Below, piece after piece: positions 1-11,820 of a stretch of DNA of 41,966 bases; the stretch's first letter is position 1, and every line of letters begins with the position of its first letter. The stretch spans positions 1-41,966 of the forward strand of contig DAOQQF010000005.1 of the NCBI GenBank assembly GCA_035333525.1, read 5' to 3'. The position numbers and the translations under genes were made by a program. The DNA comes from CALMFT01 sp035333525. Its GTDB lineage: Bacteria; Patescibacteriota; Gracilibacteria; Absconditabacterales; Absconditicoccaceae. The notes beneath the pieces are model-generated. The model saw only the letters and a program-made list of their open reading frames with translations, did not search any database and was not told the DNA's origin.

Positions 1-2183
1 ATAAATCACTTGCCGGCAACGCTCGACAATCAGTATTGCTGATTTTTTTGATCATGTGGCTCTTTGTATGACTCAAACAATCAATGATTGCAACATTTGC
101 CATGCCATTAGCATTCTTCATTACCTTTATTTTTCTCAATAACTATGGTTATACACTCAATTTTTTGACCAATTTTTCACTGGTACTGAGTTTTGGTATG
201 GGTATCGACACGGTCGTAGTAATTATCGAAGCAGCATATGAACTGATGAAAAAATGATTCAACTCAAAAACCGCTGTCTTATTAGCACTCAAACAGTATG
301 GTAAGCCAAATATTACCAGTTCGTTAGCCAATATGGTTGTATTTCTGCCCATGCTTGCACTGCCTGGTATTACCTGAAAATTCTTGGCATATATTCCAAT
401 TACCATATTTTGCACCCTTGCTGCAAGTCTATTTCTAGCATCAAGTATCAATAATGCACTATTTTGGAAAATAAATAATAATCAGAAATGGTATTATAAA
501 GAAAAAAAATATCAAGAATGAGAAGAAGATGAAGATATATTACTCAGTCCTGAAGATGTATTATTACTTGAACAAGAAAGACAATGAAAAGAGGCTCGTG
601 ATCCAGAATCACAACCACGAATTGACCAAAACATTAATGGAATAGCTCATCGATATAGTAACAAACTACATCGAATATTGGAACGTAGATTTTGGAGAAG
701 ATGGACCTATCGATGACCAGTTGTATGACTTATACTCAGTTTTATATTTCTCTCATGATCAATTTGATTCAAATTATTTCCCTCATGAGACAATGAGTTC
801 ATGGATATTGAAGTTAAAACACTTGTAGGAACTAGGGTACAATGAATGGTATGATTATTGCCACAGATTGATCAGATTATATCTCATATTCCTGAAGTAA
901 GAAATTACTCACTCCAAGCACGCAATAACGTCATTGATATAGGCATTAGACTCGTAAAAAAAAATCAAAGAACAAGAAATAGTTTTACGATACAAGATGA
1001 TATAGATACCCAACTCTCGTATCTCAAGACACAATGATATACTGTTCAATCAAAAGTACAAGCATGATGACCACCAGTAGGAAAAGCTGTATGAATAGAG
1101 CTTATTGCAGAAAATTCAAATCAACTGTCTCAACTTAAACAAGTTGCAAATCAGATTGAAACATATATCAAAAGTCTTACCTGAACAATTAATGTAGCAA
1201 ATTCAAGTCAAACCAATCCATGACAATTTGTTTTCACTCGAGATAAAACTAAATTAGCAGAACTTGGTCTCACGCCCAATGACATCCAATGAGAGATTCG
1301 ACCAGCACTCATAGGACAAAATGCAGGAACTCTTTCGATTGATGGTAAAGAAAGAGATATTGTCGTTCAGTATGAATGATTTGACCAAGCTATCAATCCA
1401 GAAACAATACTTAGCACCGTAGTCAATACAAAACAATGACCTATCATGATATGATCAGTCATGACATACTCTATAGACCAATCACTCAATAGCGTCAGTA
1501 GAAAAGATGGCGAACTCACAATCATCGTAGATGCTGATTTAAAACAGTGACTCAAACCTACTGATTTTCAACCAAAACTCATTCAATATGCACAATCATA
1601 CCAATTCCCCACATGAATAGGATTCAAAGCATGATGAGAAAATGAAGCCAACAAAGAGCTCATCCAAGCAGCATGAGTTGCCTTTATTATCGCAATTTTT
1701 CTCACCTTTTTGATCCTTATCTATCAATTTAATAGTTTTAAACAATCAGTGATGATACTTTATTCAATTATCACCGCGCTACTGGGTGTCAATATCTGAT
1801 TACGGCTTACAGGAAATCCTTATAGTATGCCTTTTATGATAGGATTTATCTCACTTATTGGTATTGTCGTAAACAATGCTATCTTTATTATTGATAAAAT
1901 AAATAATAATCTGACACTATGAGCATGACTGGTAGAAGCTATTGTTGATGCAGGAAAAACAAGATTTAAACCAGTTATCATATCAAGTCTTACCACTATT
2001 TTTGGTATCATTACATTGGCGTGGAAAGATGAATTCTGGGCATGATTAGCTTATACTGTGGTATTTTGACTACTCTTTTCATCATTTATGACTTTGATCG
2101 CTATACCAAATATTTACTATGCGGTATACAAAAAAAGACTCATTACTACCAACAATAACGAATCTCTTTCTGACAACAAGTAG
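1..2183 (+). CDS. RND-family efflux transporter (AcrB/ACR_tran type), 5'-truncated by window edge
   Basis: Reading frame begins at base 3 and runs to TAG at 2181-2183, giving about 726 residues of the C-terminal part (complete AcrB-like proteins exceed 1000). Near the left edge hydrophobic helices surround the motif GMGIDTVVVIIEA, the TM4 region that in RND pumps reads like GIVVDDAIVVVE. A soluble porter-like domain follows, then a second helix bundle with SLIGIVVNNAIFIIDK and SSLTTIFGI, the usual internal duplication. An acidic linker (EEDEDILLSPED) separates the halves. RND pumps use proton motive force to export drugs, lipids or metals across the envelope; the substrate cannot be told here. 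About 30 in-frame TGA codons fall at glycine positions. It converges on the next gene with only 3 bp between stops. The family call is firm, the role is not. Confidence 0.88.
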
Positions 2184-2186
2184 GTT

Positions 2187-2678
2187 CTAAATTTTATGTT
2201 GTGCCTGATTATCGATTTCTTTTTTAATAACATCAAGTTCTCAGTCTATATCCTTGGTATTTACCCTGATTAATTTCTTCTCATTAAGGTTTAACATAAT
2301 ATGCATCAAAGATTGTGTCTGAAATTGAAACATATTATAATCTTGTTCATTGGTATTAATATCTAACTCATTATCACTTGAAATCTTATCTTTTTTCATC
2401 TTCCATGACCCATCTAATTTCATAAGATGAGTTATACTTCCAACCTGAGTAATACCATCATCACTATAGTTTACACCAATATATTTAGTTCCTTCTAGAT
2501 TACGAAATAATTGAAATGATTCTAGAGAGCTATTCTGATCAAGTACATGATAGTAATTCAATAACGATTGTACCTCATTGATCACTGGTTGTTTTTTGGA
2601 TCACGAAGAGTCACTACAATCTGTAGTAGTTACTAATAATGCGAGTCATCACACCAATGATGAAAGAGATTTTGACAT
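2187..2678 (-). CDS. small putative secreted or lipo-protein, unknown function
   Basis: 163 residues in table 25, from ATG at 2676-2678 to TAG at 2187-2189; one internal TGA near the C-terminus and two in the N-terminal hydrophobic stretch are read as Gly. The start SLSSLVGGLALLVTTTDC looks like a signal peptide ending at Cys21, but Asp at -1 is poor for a lipobox, so lipidation is uncertain. The remainder is polar, with a C-terminal charged segment rich in Asn, Asp and Lys. I do not recognise the family. It is convergent with the RND gene and divergent from the PilB-like gene at 2840, so the 161 bp between 2679 and 2839 should carry both promoters. Confidence 0.6.
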
Positions 2679-2839
2679 AATAATGAAATAAGAATAAATA
2701 CTATATAAGTCAATAATAATCTTTGAGAAAAATACAAGTTAAAATAGGTGAACACCATAAAAAAGAGAGAAAACTTGCAATAGGCAGTATAGATGAGTAT
2801 AATCAAGAATATTTTATTTATATATCTCAATAGTATCCT

Positions 2840-4150
2840 ATGCTCGATCTTTCATCAAACAGTTATTATCAAGCTCTATCCAATGCTATCACGCAAGGTA
2901 ATGTGGTCAGCTTATTTGATAATTTACTGACTATAGCTACTGAATTAGGCGCATCTGATATTCATATTGAACCCTATGAGACCTACTGTCGTATCAGAAT
3001 TAGAATCGATGGTATGATGCATGAATTAGTTCAATATCCCAATACTATTCATGAAAACATCATTGCAAAGTTCAAAATCGAGTCTGGTCAAATGAGACCT
3101 GATGAAAAAAGACTTCCCCAAGATGCCAGGGTTTCTTCTATAACACTGACCAAAAAAGAACTTGATCTCAGAGCAAATACGCTGCCTACGGTATGGTGAG
3201 AAAAACTCGTGATGCGTATTGTTGATAAGTCAAAAACAATACCTAAGTTGGAAGAACTATGAATAGAATGAACAAATAGCGATATTCTGAACAAAAATCT
3301 CAGCTATCCAAATGGTATTATCATTACGACATGACCAACTGGTAGTGGTAAAACATCAACACTCTATGCGTGTTTAAATAAACTCAATAAAACTCACGTC
3401 AATATACTCACCTATGAAGATCCTGTAGAATCTAGAATTGATGGACTCAATCAAGCTCAAATTAGATCAGATATTTGATTCAACTTTGCTTCATGACTAA
3501 GGTGATCACTCAGACAAGATCCTGACATTGTACTAGTAGGAGAAATTCGTGACTGGGAGACACTAGATACTGCTATGGAGGCAGCTATGACTTGACATCT
3601 TGTATTCTCTACCCTTCATACCAACTCAGCATCAGAAACAATAACCAGAGTGTATAATCTAGGTGCCAAGCCATATCAAATTTGTGGAACATTCAATCTC
3701 ATCATGGCTCAAAGACTCAGTAGAAGAATCTGTCCTCATTGTCAATCACCGCATGAATTAAAAAATGATCATCGAACATACGCTCTAGAGTCACTAGAAT
3801 CTATGGATAATCAGAAACTAAAAACAGAACTCACACTCAGAGGCATCAGTGACTCTCAATGGGAGTTATTCAAAGCAGGTTCTATGACACTATGAACAGG
3901 TAAAAATCCAGAATGACAGACATGTCAGACATGCAATGGAACATGATACAAAGGAAGAGTATGACTCTTTGAATGTATGGAGTACGATGATACGCTCAAA
4001 AATATGTTGTTACAAGGAAAAACAGCGTTTGAGGTCGAACATGAGCTCCTCTCGCAGTGAATGATTAACCTAGAACGTGATGGTATTTTCAAAACCATCA
4101 AAGGACTGACCACGCTCGAAGAGGTCTACAGATTGAGCAAACATAGGTAG
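2840..4150 (+). CDS. pilB: type IV pilus / type II secretion assembly ATPase (PilB/GspE family)
   Basis: 436 residues, ATG at 2840, TAG at 4148-4150. The N-terminal part has GASDIHIEPYE, the GspE N2-domain signature. Walker A GPTGSGKT lies at residues 165-172, and its first Gly is TGA. It is followed by the Asp-box (TYEDPVE), a Walker B-like region (VLVGEIRD, about residue 235) and the His-box (STLHTNSA). A zinc tetracysteine is split between CPHC and CQTC. These hexameric ATPases drive polymerisation of pilins or pseudopilins at the inner face of the membrane. The protein is shorter than typical PilB because the N-terminal MshEN region is missing. No pilin, PilC or PilT gene lies beside it, so whether it powers pili or secretion is open. 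A GspE assignment is equally possible. Confidence 0.9.
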
Positions 4151-4183
4151 GAAGGAAAGAAAGCTTACTTATTTTTTTGTTTC

Positions 4184-5572
4184 TTATGTATTTTTTGGTT
4201 GATTGTTTATGTCGTTAGCTTCTGTATTATGTTTGATTTCCTCGCCCTCCGGGCTTGTGGGCCACGTAACCTTTGCGAACAACGCACAGTCGACGTTGAC
4301 ATCATAGTTCGAACAGCGATTGTCATCGTGCAGGTAGACGCACAAATTAATATCATTGTAATAAAACTGTCCAGCTCATCACATGAAGTACTGCATCACA
4401 CCAAACACATTATGTAATATTCATGGTACTATGTAATTAGTATAACCAGTAAGAGTTTGTAAGAGTGGTAATACCGTAGACTCTATATACCCATTTGGAG
4501 TACATTCTACTTCTATGGTTACTCATCCTGTTCCTATTCACTTGGCCATATTCTGGAGATGATCTCCATAGGGAAGCAATGTGGTACCATTGGGTTGTGA
4601 TCTGTTTTTTATAGCGTCATAATGCATCGTTGGTACCTGATAGTCTATGTTTTTCCCCGGAGTCCATCTCATATAATCTCAATTTTTTATTTGAGGTTTA
4701 TCGGTATTTTTCTTATTTCGTTCTTTGGCTTGCCGTGGTGAGATCATATGTTGGGTTGTTGTTCGTGATACTCGTGGATCATTTACTGATTGACGAATAC
4801 TAAAAACTGGTATGGTATGTCCATTATAGAAAACTTGATGGATTTTGAAAAGTCATTGATTGATCAGTCTATTTCATATATCAATGATTTTTTCATTTCT
4901 TCGTTGATGATCTACTAGATATATTCATTCAACATCACTTCGTTTGATGCCATTAAAGAAGTTAGCTCTGATACCTAGTATCTTACGTCATCGTTCGGTG
5001 GTACCATCGAGGGGGTATTCGGATGGTAGATAATGATTACTTGCATACTCCTGTATCCAAGGTTTGTGAGTCTGGACTCGATGATCGAGCGAGTCGATCA
5101 GTTGAGGAATAGTAAGCTTTCAATATGATCGATGTCAATGCAACTTTTGTTTATAATTCTCCATATCTTCTAATGGAGAAGAATTTATTGTATATTCAAT
5201 ATCAAAAATCTTCTCACTGACTACCTCCTGATATGCTTCAGATTGATTCTGAGCTATCGTATATACAGTATCCAAGGCAATTCTATACTCCTTATGTGCT
5301 TGTTTCAGTTGTGCTACTACTCATGACACTCTCCCCAAAAGGTTTAATAACTGCATAGAAGTCACTACTCATTGTTTTTTGAGTCAATCAATAGCATTAG
5401 CAATGTCTGTGGCAATAGCATCATGGATAGTCTTACCAAGATTTGTTTCACTCTGAGCCAAGTCATTATTTTCTTGTTGAAGAGCAAGTTGTTTTTCAAG
5501 TTCTCTCATCTTAGGTCATTGTTTAGTTGCATCAGGGAGTCAGAGATCAAAAATCTGTTTAGAGGTAAACAT
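4184..5572 (-). CDS. conserved-looking hypothetical protein with N-terminal coiled coil
   Basis: 462 residues from ATG at 5570-5572 to TAA at 4184-4186. I do not recognise it. Residues 15-125 are Gln/Glu/Lys/Leu rich with a heptad-like pattern (MRELEKQLALQQEN and onward), consistent with a coiled coil. The middle third is mixed alpha/beta (DSLDHRVQTHKPWIQEYA). The C-terminal 120 residues contain several aromatics and four Cys around CVYLHDDNRCSNYDVNVDC. There is no signal peptide or membrane helix. It faces the pilB-like gene tail to tail with 33 bp between stops. The short plus-strand ORF at 4199-4417 is its antisense shadow. Confidence 0.6.
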
Positions 5573-5805
5573 AAGCGATCAGCATAGATAAGTAAATAAG
5601 GAAAAATCACAACATACAAGAGCGAATAAAATATATTATCTATTACTGTCAATAATAAAGTTACTTTCAAATACAAGTGATAATTGATAATCAGAATAGA
5701 GACAGAGGATAATAGAGTATGAGATTGAAAAAGAGCGGAACTTGACTATGAAGAAGCGATTATCACTTATATCATTTTTTTTTATTTCTTCATTTGTTTA
5801 TCGTC
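5573..5805. other. divergent intergenic region
   Basis: 233 bp without a gene, between the divergent starts at 5572 and 5806, so it must hold both promoters. On the minus strand a TTGACA occurs at 5647-5652, about 75 bp before the 5572 start, but the hexamer 17 bp downstream (TTATTC) is a poor -10. One copy of the over-represented word GATAATCAGA lies at 5686-5695. A run of nine T precedes the plus-strand start. Confidence 0.4.
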
Positions 5806-8800
5806 ATGAAATTGAATGCAAAATCATGGATTTTGGGGACTTGTATTGTGTTTTTACTTATCTTTTGAGTTCTTATCTTCAATGAGTATATGGCAAATCA
5901 CACCTACTACTATGATATGCTCAAAAACAACACTAACTTGTATATCATACTGGCAACATTAGTGTGCGCATGAGTTCCTACTGCATATCTGATCTACTGG
6001 AAAGGAGCTACCATTAAATGACTTGCTCGAAGTACATGGATAGGACTTGCACTGTATGGTATTATCTATGCAAGCGTGAGGGAAAACATCCTGTGAACAG
6101 GAGCTATCATGTGGGTCATCAATTCATGATTGGTTTTTGGATTATGATGTTTAATGATGATTATTTTTACTACCATTGGTTCATGGATCTATCAAACACG
6201 ATATGGCTCCAAGATTGATAGTTGGAGATCATTACTCATTGCTTTTGGGTTATGATTTGGATGATTTGTACTACTCAACTATATTCTTATCTTGGCACAT
6301 ATATATTATCCACTTGTCAACTGGATTCAGCTTATAGGATTATGTGTATTAGTATGGTTTAGAAGAAAAGATCTAGGCACTATCAGAGATTTTCTCAATA
6401 ATCAAATCAAATCACTAACAAACACCAAATGAGATAAGACACGATTGCAATGGATTGGAATTGTGTTGATACTTATTTCATTTGCATACTATATTATTGG
6501 ATTTAAACTATCATTCATACCCTATCCTACAGCGTGGGACGCAAATCATGCCTATATGTTAATGCCAAATTCGATTTCTGGAGCATTTGGTTGGACATGG
6601 GATGGACCACTAGGAGTATGATATATGCCAGTATATCTTTCATTTGTATCTTTTTTCTTTTCAATTATCAAATGACTAGGTAGTAAATTTTGGCTTTCAC
6701 CTGATACTTTTGGAGTCGAAATGAACTATCTTACTGCGATATTTACCTTCATTTGTACTCTATGAATCGTAGACAAAATACTTGCTATGGTAACTCACAA
6801 AGATAGTAATCATAGATCAACAATTATGTCATTGGGTTGGTTTATCAAAATATTATGGCTTACCTCTGGTATGTGAGCATTCTTAGTATTTGTAGACAAT
6901 AAAACTGATTTTGGTATTATGTACTTGAGTTGTATGTGATTATTGACATGACTTGGTTATCTAGACTATATTATTACCAAATATAACTCCGATCCCAAAG
7001 ATAATATCTCATCAAAAGAATGAATCAATGACCTATATATATCGTGAATTTTCTTTTGACTTGCTGTTGTATCCAAAGTTACCGCACTTTTTGATGCTAT
7101 GAATTTTGTATTACTTGTAGTATGATTTTTATTGTGAGGTATCGTATTGATCTGATTATGATTGATTATTGCATGAGCACTTACCTATATGGGACTCAAT
7201 TGAGTAAGTAATTTTATCTCTAAACCATTTGCTAATATTGCATGATTTTGATGAGGGACGTTATTTGCGATAATCTGACTTGGTAGATGACAACAAAAAC
7301 ACTCATATGCCTATCGACCTAGATTGATACACATTGTGAGACAATTAGCAATGCGATGAGTAATATTTTTACTTACCATTGTTGTTCTCAAGTTACCTAT
7401 CTGATTATATAGATATATGGAAGGTCAAACTACCCCATCCAAAATGATCAAAGAACTTATTATAGGTAAGACTGATAATAAAACATCAAAACCAATGATA
7501 CTATTGGCGTCAAACAATCTTGTACAACTCAAACTCGCTCAACAAAATGAAACACCAAATATAACATCAAATGAATCAGAACCCATCACAACACAGGATA
7601 CAAAAAAAGGACTCGATCCTCGTTCATGTAATCTAGAATCACTTGGTGTTACTGATATCAAAGATCTCTACAAAAATTTACTTACTCCTCCATGAGATGG
7701 TTATAATGAAGATGTTGGTAGATATGTTTGATTTGGTCAAAAAGAATTTAATAATCCACGACGATGATTTCTCATTTGAAATAATGCGTGTATTAGTTTG
7801 AATAAATCTGCGTGTACTCTATTCAAGAATCGTGATAGTATAGCTAAATTGGATAAAACATGAGCATGATCTTTATTGGCTAAATTTAAACCCTGAAGCC
7901 AATGATATACATTGATAAGCAAAATAACATCATGATTTAATGACCCTAATCAGTTACCAACGTTTGTAGCTGATAGTCAAAAATCACTCAATGATTTTCG
8001 ACAAGATAAAGTTATTACCAAAAATGGTAACAAAGTATACATTCCATACAAAGCAATAGTGCCACTCAATGTTACCTTTAATCGATCACTTCAAAATCTC
8101 AGTTCTTATTATACCGATATTGGTATTATTTGGCTTATGTTGCAATTTTTTGTCATTATTGCCATTATTTACGGTCTCATTTATAAGTCTAGAATAGTCC
8201 GAGCAATCAATCTCATCGCCCTTATTGGTTGGTTATTATGGATAGCTGTATGATGATGAATTGTGTGGTACGGAATCGGTCTTATTACACGAACAATTAT
8301 GTGATTTATTGTATTTGTTCATGATCTCTATGTACCAGCAGACTCAAAAAATTCTCATGGAATTAATCATACATTATTTTATACATTTATAGGATTATTT
8401 GTGATATTCTGAGTTATACAACTAGCACTCAACTTCGTGAGAATAGCATCACAATGATGATGAGGTCCATTCTTACAGTACAAGTATAGCAATGGTCAAG
8501 AACTCCAAATTGATGAAAATCTCCAACAAAAGGTTGATGTTAAATTTCCTTATAGATGGACAGACATACTCAATCTACAATTCCCTCATTACAAAAAAGT
8601 AACTGATCAAATAAATAATCAGACAGGAAGTGAAATAAATCTTATAGCTTGAACATATGCACAATATTGGATTAACAATCAAGCAAGACTCTATGGAGAT
8701 TGATTTTTAGGAGCTCTTTGGAAATGGTTTTCAGATCGAGATGAATGTAAGTCATACTTGAGACTTAAAGATCAAGGTATGAAATACATGATTATTGATC

Positions 8801-9417
8801 CCAACATTGCAAGCATCATTATGTGATGATGAAATAGTTCTCTCATGGATAGATTTTTTGCAAAAATAGATCCAACCAATGGTAAAATTGTTACCGATGG
8901 TACACTATCGATGATTAGTAAATTAATTAATAAGGGATATCTTAAATTATATGCATCCAATAACCTATGAGCAAGATATGGTTACGGACTACCAGCAGAT
9001 TATCTCAAAGCAAAATTTAATATAACCAATGATGATGACTTAATTATATTAAGAGCGAGACTTGCCACAGTAAGATTTCGATGAAATCAAGATCAGCTCA
9101 TACAAGCACTTGCTGGTATTTTCACTGAAAGAGTTGCTAATGGTCAAGCTATTAGTGACCTTGCTGATGTATTTGGAAAGGTTATTGATGAAAAAAAACT
9201 CAGTGAATTGGTAAATAAAGCACAATCTTGATGATTTCCTAGTATAGCTAATGATATTAAAACATTAGATCAAGATGAAAGATTTGTATTACTAAATTAT
9301 CTTAATCTCATCACCACATACAATAAACAACCTGCACAGTTTGGTTCAGTTGCAACAAATTTAATCACTCAATCATTAGGAGGATGATCTCAAGTTATTG
9401 TATTCGAGGTTCCATAA
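5806..9417 (+). CDS. very large polytopic membrane protein, GT-C glycosyltransferase-like candidate
   Basis: 1203 residues from ATG at 5806 to TAA at 9415-9417, with dozens of TGA-encoded glycines inside membrane helices. About a dozen or more hydrophobic helices fill roughly residues 1-540, then come a soluble stretch (about 545-750), three or more further helices (about 765-885) and a soluble C-terminal domain of about 300 residues. After an early helix the loop PTAWDANHAY carries an Asp-His pair, as in the first extracytoplasmic loop of GT-C enzymes such as PMT and oligosaccharyltransferases. These enzymes move sugars from polyprenyl-phosphate donors to proteins or glycans outside the membrane. 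That comparison is inference; the sequence shows only topology and the loop. It could also be an unrelated envelope protein. The gene after it starts 52 bp downstream on the same strand. Confidence 0.55.
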
Positions 9418-9468
9418 GCCATAAAGTTTTGACAGACTCAGCAAAATGTTTAACATCATACATAATAC

Positions 9469-10002
9469 ATGAACCTAGAAAAACTCTTTGGATCAAAGAC
9501 CAAATCTGATATACTCAAATACTTAGTGTTTAGAAGACAATGAGTAAGTATCAGAGCACTTGAGTCTGAACTCGGACGAACATTTCCTGGTATCAAAAAA
9601 CAGATTGATTCATTGGAAGAGGCACATATATTAACCATCGACAAATCTCCAGACAAATGGTCTATCGCTATTACCAATGAATGTTTTGATCCTATGCGTA
9701 ATCTCATTCTCAGTAGTCTCACCTATGATATTTACGAATTACTAAAAGGTAACCCTATGGTTGAACATATTTATCTTGGTAAAGTATTTCATAAACCCAT
9801 CGATGTTGATCTGGTTATCTTATATCCTCACAATCAAAATAATGAGGTATGATTAGAAGAACTCAAAAAACACATTACCTCGCTACTCAAATCCTATATG
9901 ATAGATCCAGCCTATCTCGTATTTATGGATAATGATGAGTTCACCAAAAGAACAAAAATGGCAGATAAATTCGCACTTCAAGTACTAAGGAGTAATCAAT
10001 AA
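9469..10002 (+). CDS. winged-helix DNA-binding protein with nucleotidyltransferase-like C-terminal domain
   Basis: 177 residues, ATG at 9469-9471, TAA at 10000-10002. Residues 1-60 (LFGSKTKSDILKYLVFRR, then VSIRALESELGRTF and KKQIDSLEE) look like a winged helix of the ArsR/MarR kind. The C-terminal part has HIYLGKVFHKPIDVDLVILYP, which resembles the strand-loop-DxD of minimal nucleotidyltransferases but lacks the GS motif, so catalysis is doubtful. Proteins fusing a winged helix to such a domain are known in CPR bacteria and archaea and are presumed regulators. A TTGACA at 9431-9436 has no good -10 at normal spacing. It is followed 24 bp later by ung, so the two may be cotranscribed. Confidence 0.6.
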
Positions 10003-10026
10003 TACTCTATTTTTAACCTCTAATCT

Positions 10027-10722
10027 ATGACCAAAAAAGTACAGATAGACGACTCTCGGTATACAGTTCTACAAGATGAGTTTGATAAACCATATTTTTC
10101 TACATGAATTATTCCGTTTATCCATGAAGCGAAAAATCAAGGTAAAACGATCTATCCTTCTAATTTAAATATATTCAAGGCATTTGAACTCACCCATCGA
10201 GAGGATGTCCAAGTAGTAATACTCGGTCAAGATCCCTATCATGGTCCATGACAAGCTCATGGATTGTGTTTTTCGGTTCCTCCATGAATGACTCCTCCAC
10301 CATCATTGGTCAATATCTTCAAAGAAATTCAATCAGAATATCCAGATCAATCCATCGATCTCACTAATGGCGATCTGACATCACGAGCAAAGCAAGGCGC
10401 GCTACTACTCAATGCCTTTCTTACAGTAGAAGCATGAAAACCACTTTCTCATAGTGTAATCTGACGAGAACAATTTACTGATACTATAATCCACACTCTA
10501 TCGCAATCCAAAACATGATTAGTCTTTATGCTTTGGTGAACTTTTGCAAAATCAAAACAAACATTGATCGATAAACAGAAACATATCATATTAACCGCAT
10601 CACATCCATCACCACTTTCTGCAAACAGATGATGATGGTTTGGTAACAATCATTTTAGACTGTGTAATGAATATTTAAGCAAACAATGAAAAAAGAACAT
10701 ACAATGGACGAGGATTTCATAA
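10027..10722 (+). CDS. ung: uracil-DNA glycosylase (family 1)
   Basis: 231 residues, ATG at 10027, TAA at 10720-10722, normal length for Ung. It removes uracil from DNA and starts base-excision repair. The water-activating loop GQDPYHGPGQAHGL is at residues 67-80, with catalytic Asp69. The second Gly of GPGQAHG is TGA. LLLNAFLTVE and the leucine-loop motif HPSPLSANRG (His193) are both present, with TGA at further conserved glycines. The conservation leaves little doubt about function. It probably shares a transcript with the winged-helix gene upstream and ends at the hairpin 10740-10757. Confidence 0.97.
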
Positions 10723-10739
10723 AACAAAAAATAAAAAAA

Positions 10740-10757
10740 CCCTGATAGAAATCAGGG
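10740..10757. terminator. bidirectional Rho-independent terminator
   Basis: Perfect 7-bp stem CCCTGAT / ATCAGGG with an AGAA loop. Read on the minus strand it is followed by a run of seven T, serving the gene ending at 10788. On the plus strand it is followed by the weaker AATCTTTATT, downstream of ung. It sits between two convergent genes, as a shared terminator should. Confidence 0.75.
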
Positions 10758-10787
10758 AATCTTTATTACATATAATATATAATAAAG

Positions 10788-11483
10788 TTAAGAAGAAGTG
10801 TCATTGTTGGTTAAAAAGATTGTTGTTTTAAATACAAGACAATTCTCTACAGCAACTTTGCATATTTCAAAAGATAGTGAGATACCCACTATGTGCTCTA
10901 ACGGAAACCTAATGGGGTAAAGTATATCATATATACTTATTCTTTCTCCGTCATGTGATACAAAGAGTGTTTCTATTGATTTGTTTGTATCCATATTGAT
11001 TACATCACCAATACGCATTGCTTTACGATCAAATAGGTCAAATGTTATAGGTAATTCATAAAATGAATGATCAAGGGATACTTTTCTCCATTCAAAAATA
11101 GTTCCAATACCTTGATCAAAAGAATCTACAAACGTTATGTTTGCAATATGTGTTTTAAGTAATGTGTCGAAACGACTGAACTCATCAAGACTGAGCTCAT
11201 CAGGTTTTAATACAAGCTTCTTTAAGGCGATTAATTTATTAATAAAATCTTCTTTTTGGGATTGAAGATCTTTTTCTTTTTGATTTATTGAAATAAGTAT
11301 TTCAAATAAATCAGATTCTTGATTTTTTTTCATAATTTTTTGTTTTTTTACTTTGTTTAATAATAATTTTAATGAACATATCATGGTTATGATACTACTT
11401 CCCAAAATCGGGATAATGTTTATATAATTAAGTATATATATATATGTCAAGAAATTTTTAAGACGTACCGTTTTTGATTGCAA
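10788..11483 (-). CDS. membrane-anchored hypothetical protein with no TGA codons
   Basis: 231 residues from TTG at 11481-11483 to TAA at 10788-10790; the frame is blocked by TAA at 11499-11501, so no ATG lies further upstream. An alternative start is ATG at 11382-11384 (residue 34), which would drop most of the hydrophobic helix at about residues 11-36. The helix is followed by a Lys/Glu/Gln-rich coiled-coil stretch (about 45-90) and a soluble domain of about 130 residues. I do not recognise the family. All of its few glycines use GGN and none uses TGA, unlike its neighbours. It is divergent from mntA, with only 28 bp between starts. Confidence 0.6.
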   Translation of the reverse strand: MQSKTVRLKNFLTYIYILNYINIIPILGSSIITMICSLKLLLNKVKKQKIMKKNQESDLFEILISINQKEKDLQSQKEDFINKLIALKKLVLKPDELSLDEFSRFDTLLKTHIANITFVDSFDQGIGTIFEWRKVSLDHSFYELPITFDLFDRKAMRIGDVINMDTNKSIETLFVSHDGERISIYDILYPIRFPLEHIVGISLSFEICKVAVENCLVFKTTIFLTNNDTSS

Positions 11484-11511
11484 ATAGAGTAGAAATCGTT
11501 ATTATAAAGAT

Positions 11512-11820
11512 ATGATAAGACTAGATCCTTTAGAAAAAAAAGCACTAAAATCGATTTTATATGATATCCAAGGAGATATGTATCTTTTTGGCAGTAGAAC
11601 TAATCCAAAAAAACAAGGTTGAGATATTGATATTTTAATAATTACAAATAAGATTAATGAACAAACACTCTCATTTAGGATTAAACTTATGTCCAAGTTT
11701 CATCTTATTTCAGAACAAAAGATTGATATTATTGTTTTCCCGACTCATATGAATGAGTCTCAGCAGTATTTTTTTAATTCTTTATCAAAACACAAACTAT
11801 GAAAAAGGGAACTCCAATAA
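11512..11820 (+). CDS. mntA: MntA-like minimal nucleotidyltransferase, antitoxin of a HepT-MntA pair
   Basis: 102 residues, ATG at 11512, TAA at 11818-11820. The nucleotidyltransferase core is clear: GS at residues 27-28, DID at 38-40 (GS-X9-DxD; the family norm is GS-X10-DxD), and a third acidic residue in KIDIIVF (Asp72). Gly37, directly before DID, is encoded by TGA. MntA proteins transfer AMP to the partner HEPN toxin and so neutralise it (type VII toxin-antitoxin). The downstream hepT starts inside this gene with a 22-bp overlap, which suggests translational coupling. Antitoxin-first order is the reverse of the hepT-mntA order in Shewanella. Confidence 0.88.

Noticed and set aside
2633..2830. 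65-residue hydrophobic minus-strand ORF ending in a true TAG
   Set aside because: It occupies the divergent promoter region and overlaps the start of the better supported gene at 2678; no family resemblance.
4199..4417. 72-residue plus-strand ORF in a locally G+C-rich patch
   Set aside because: It is antisense to the C-terminus of the 462-residue minus-strand gene, whose frame is continuous; the patch encodes VTWPTSPEGEE there.
9429..9466. Promoter with TTGACA before the winged-helix gene
   Set aside because: No acceptable -10 hexamer at 16-18 bp spacing.
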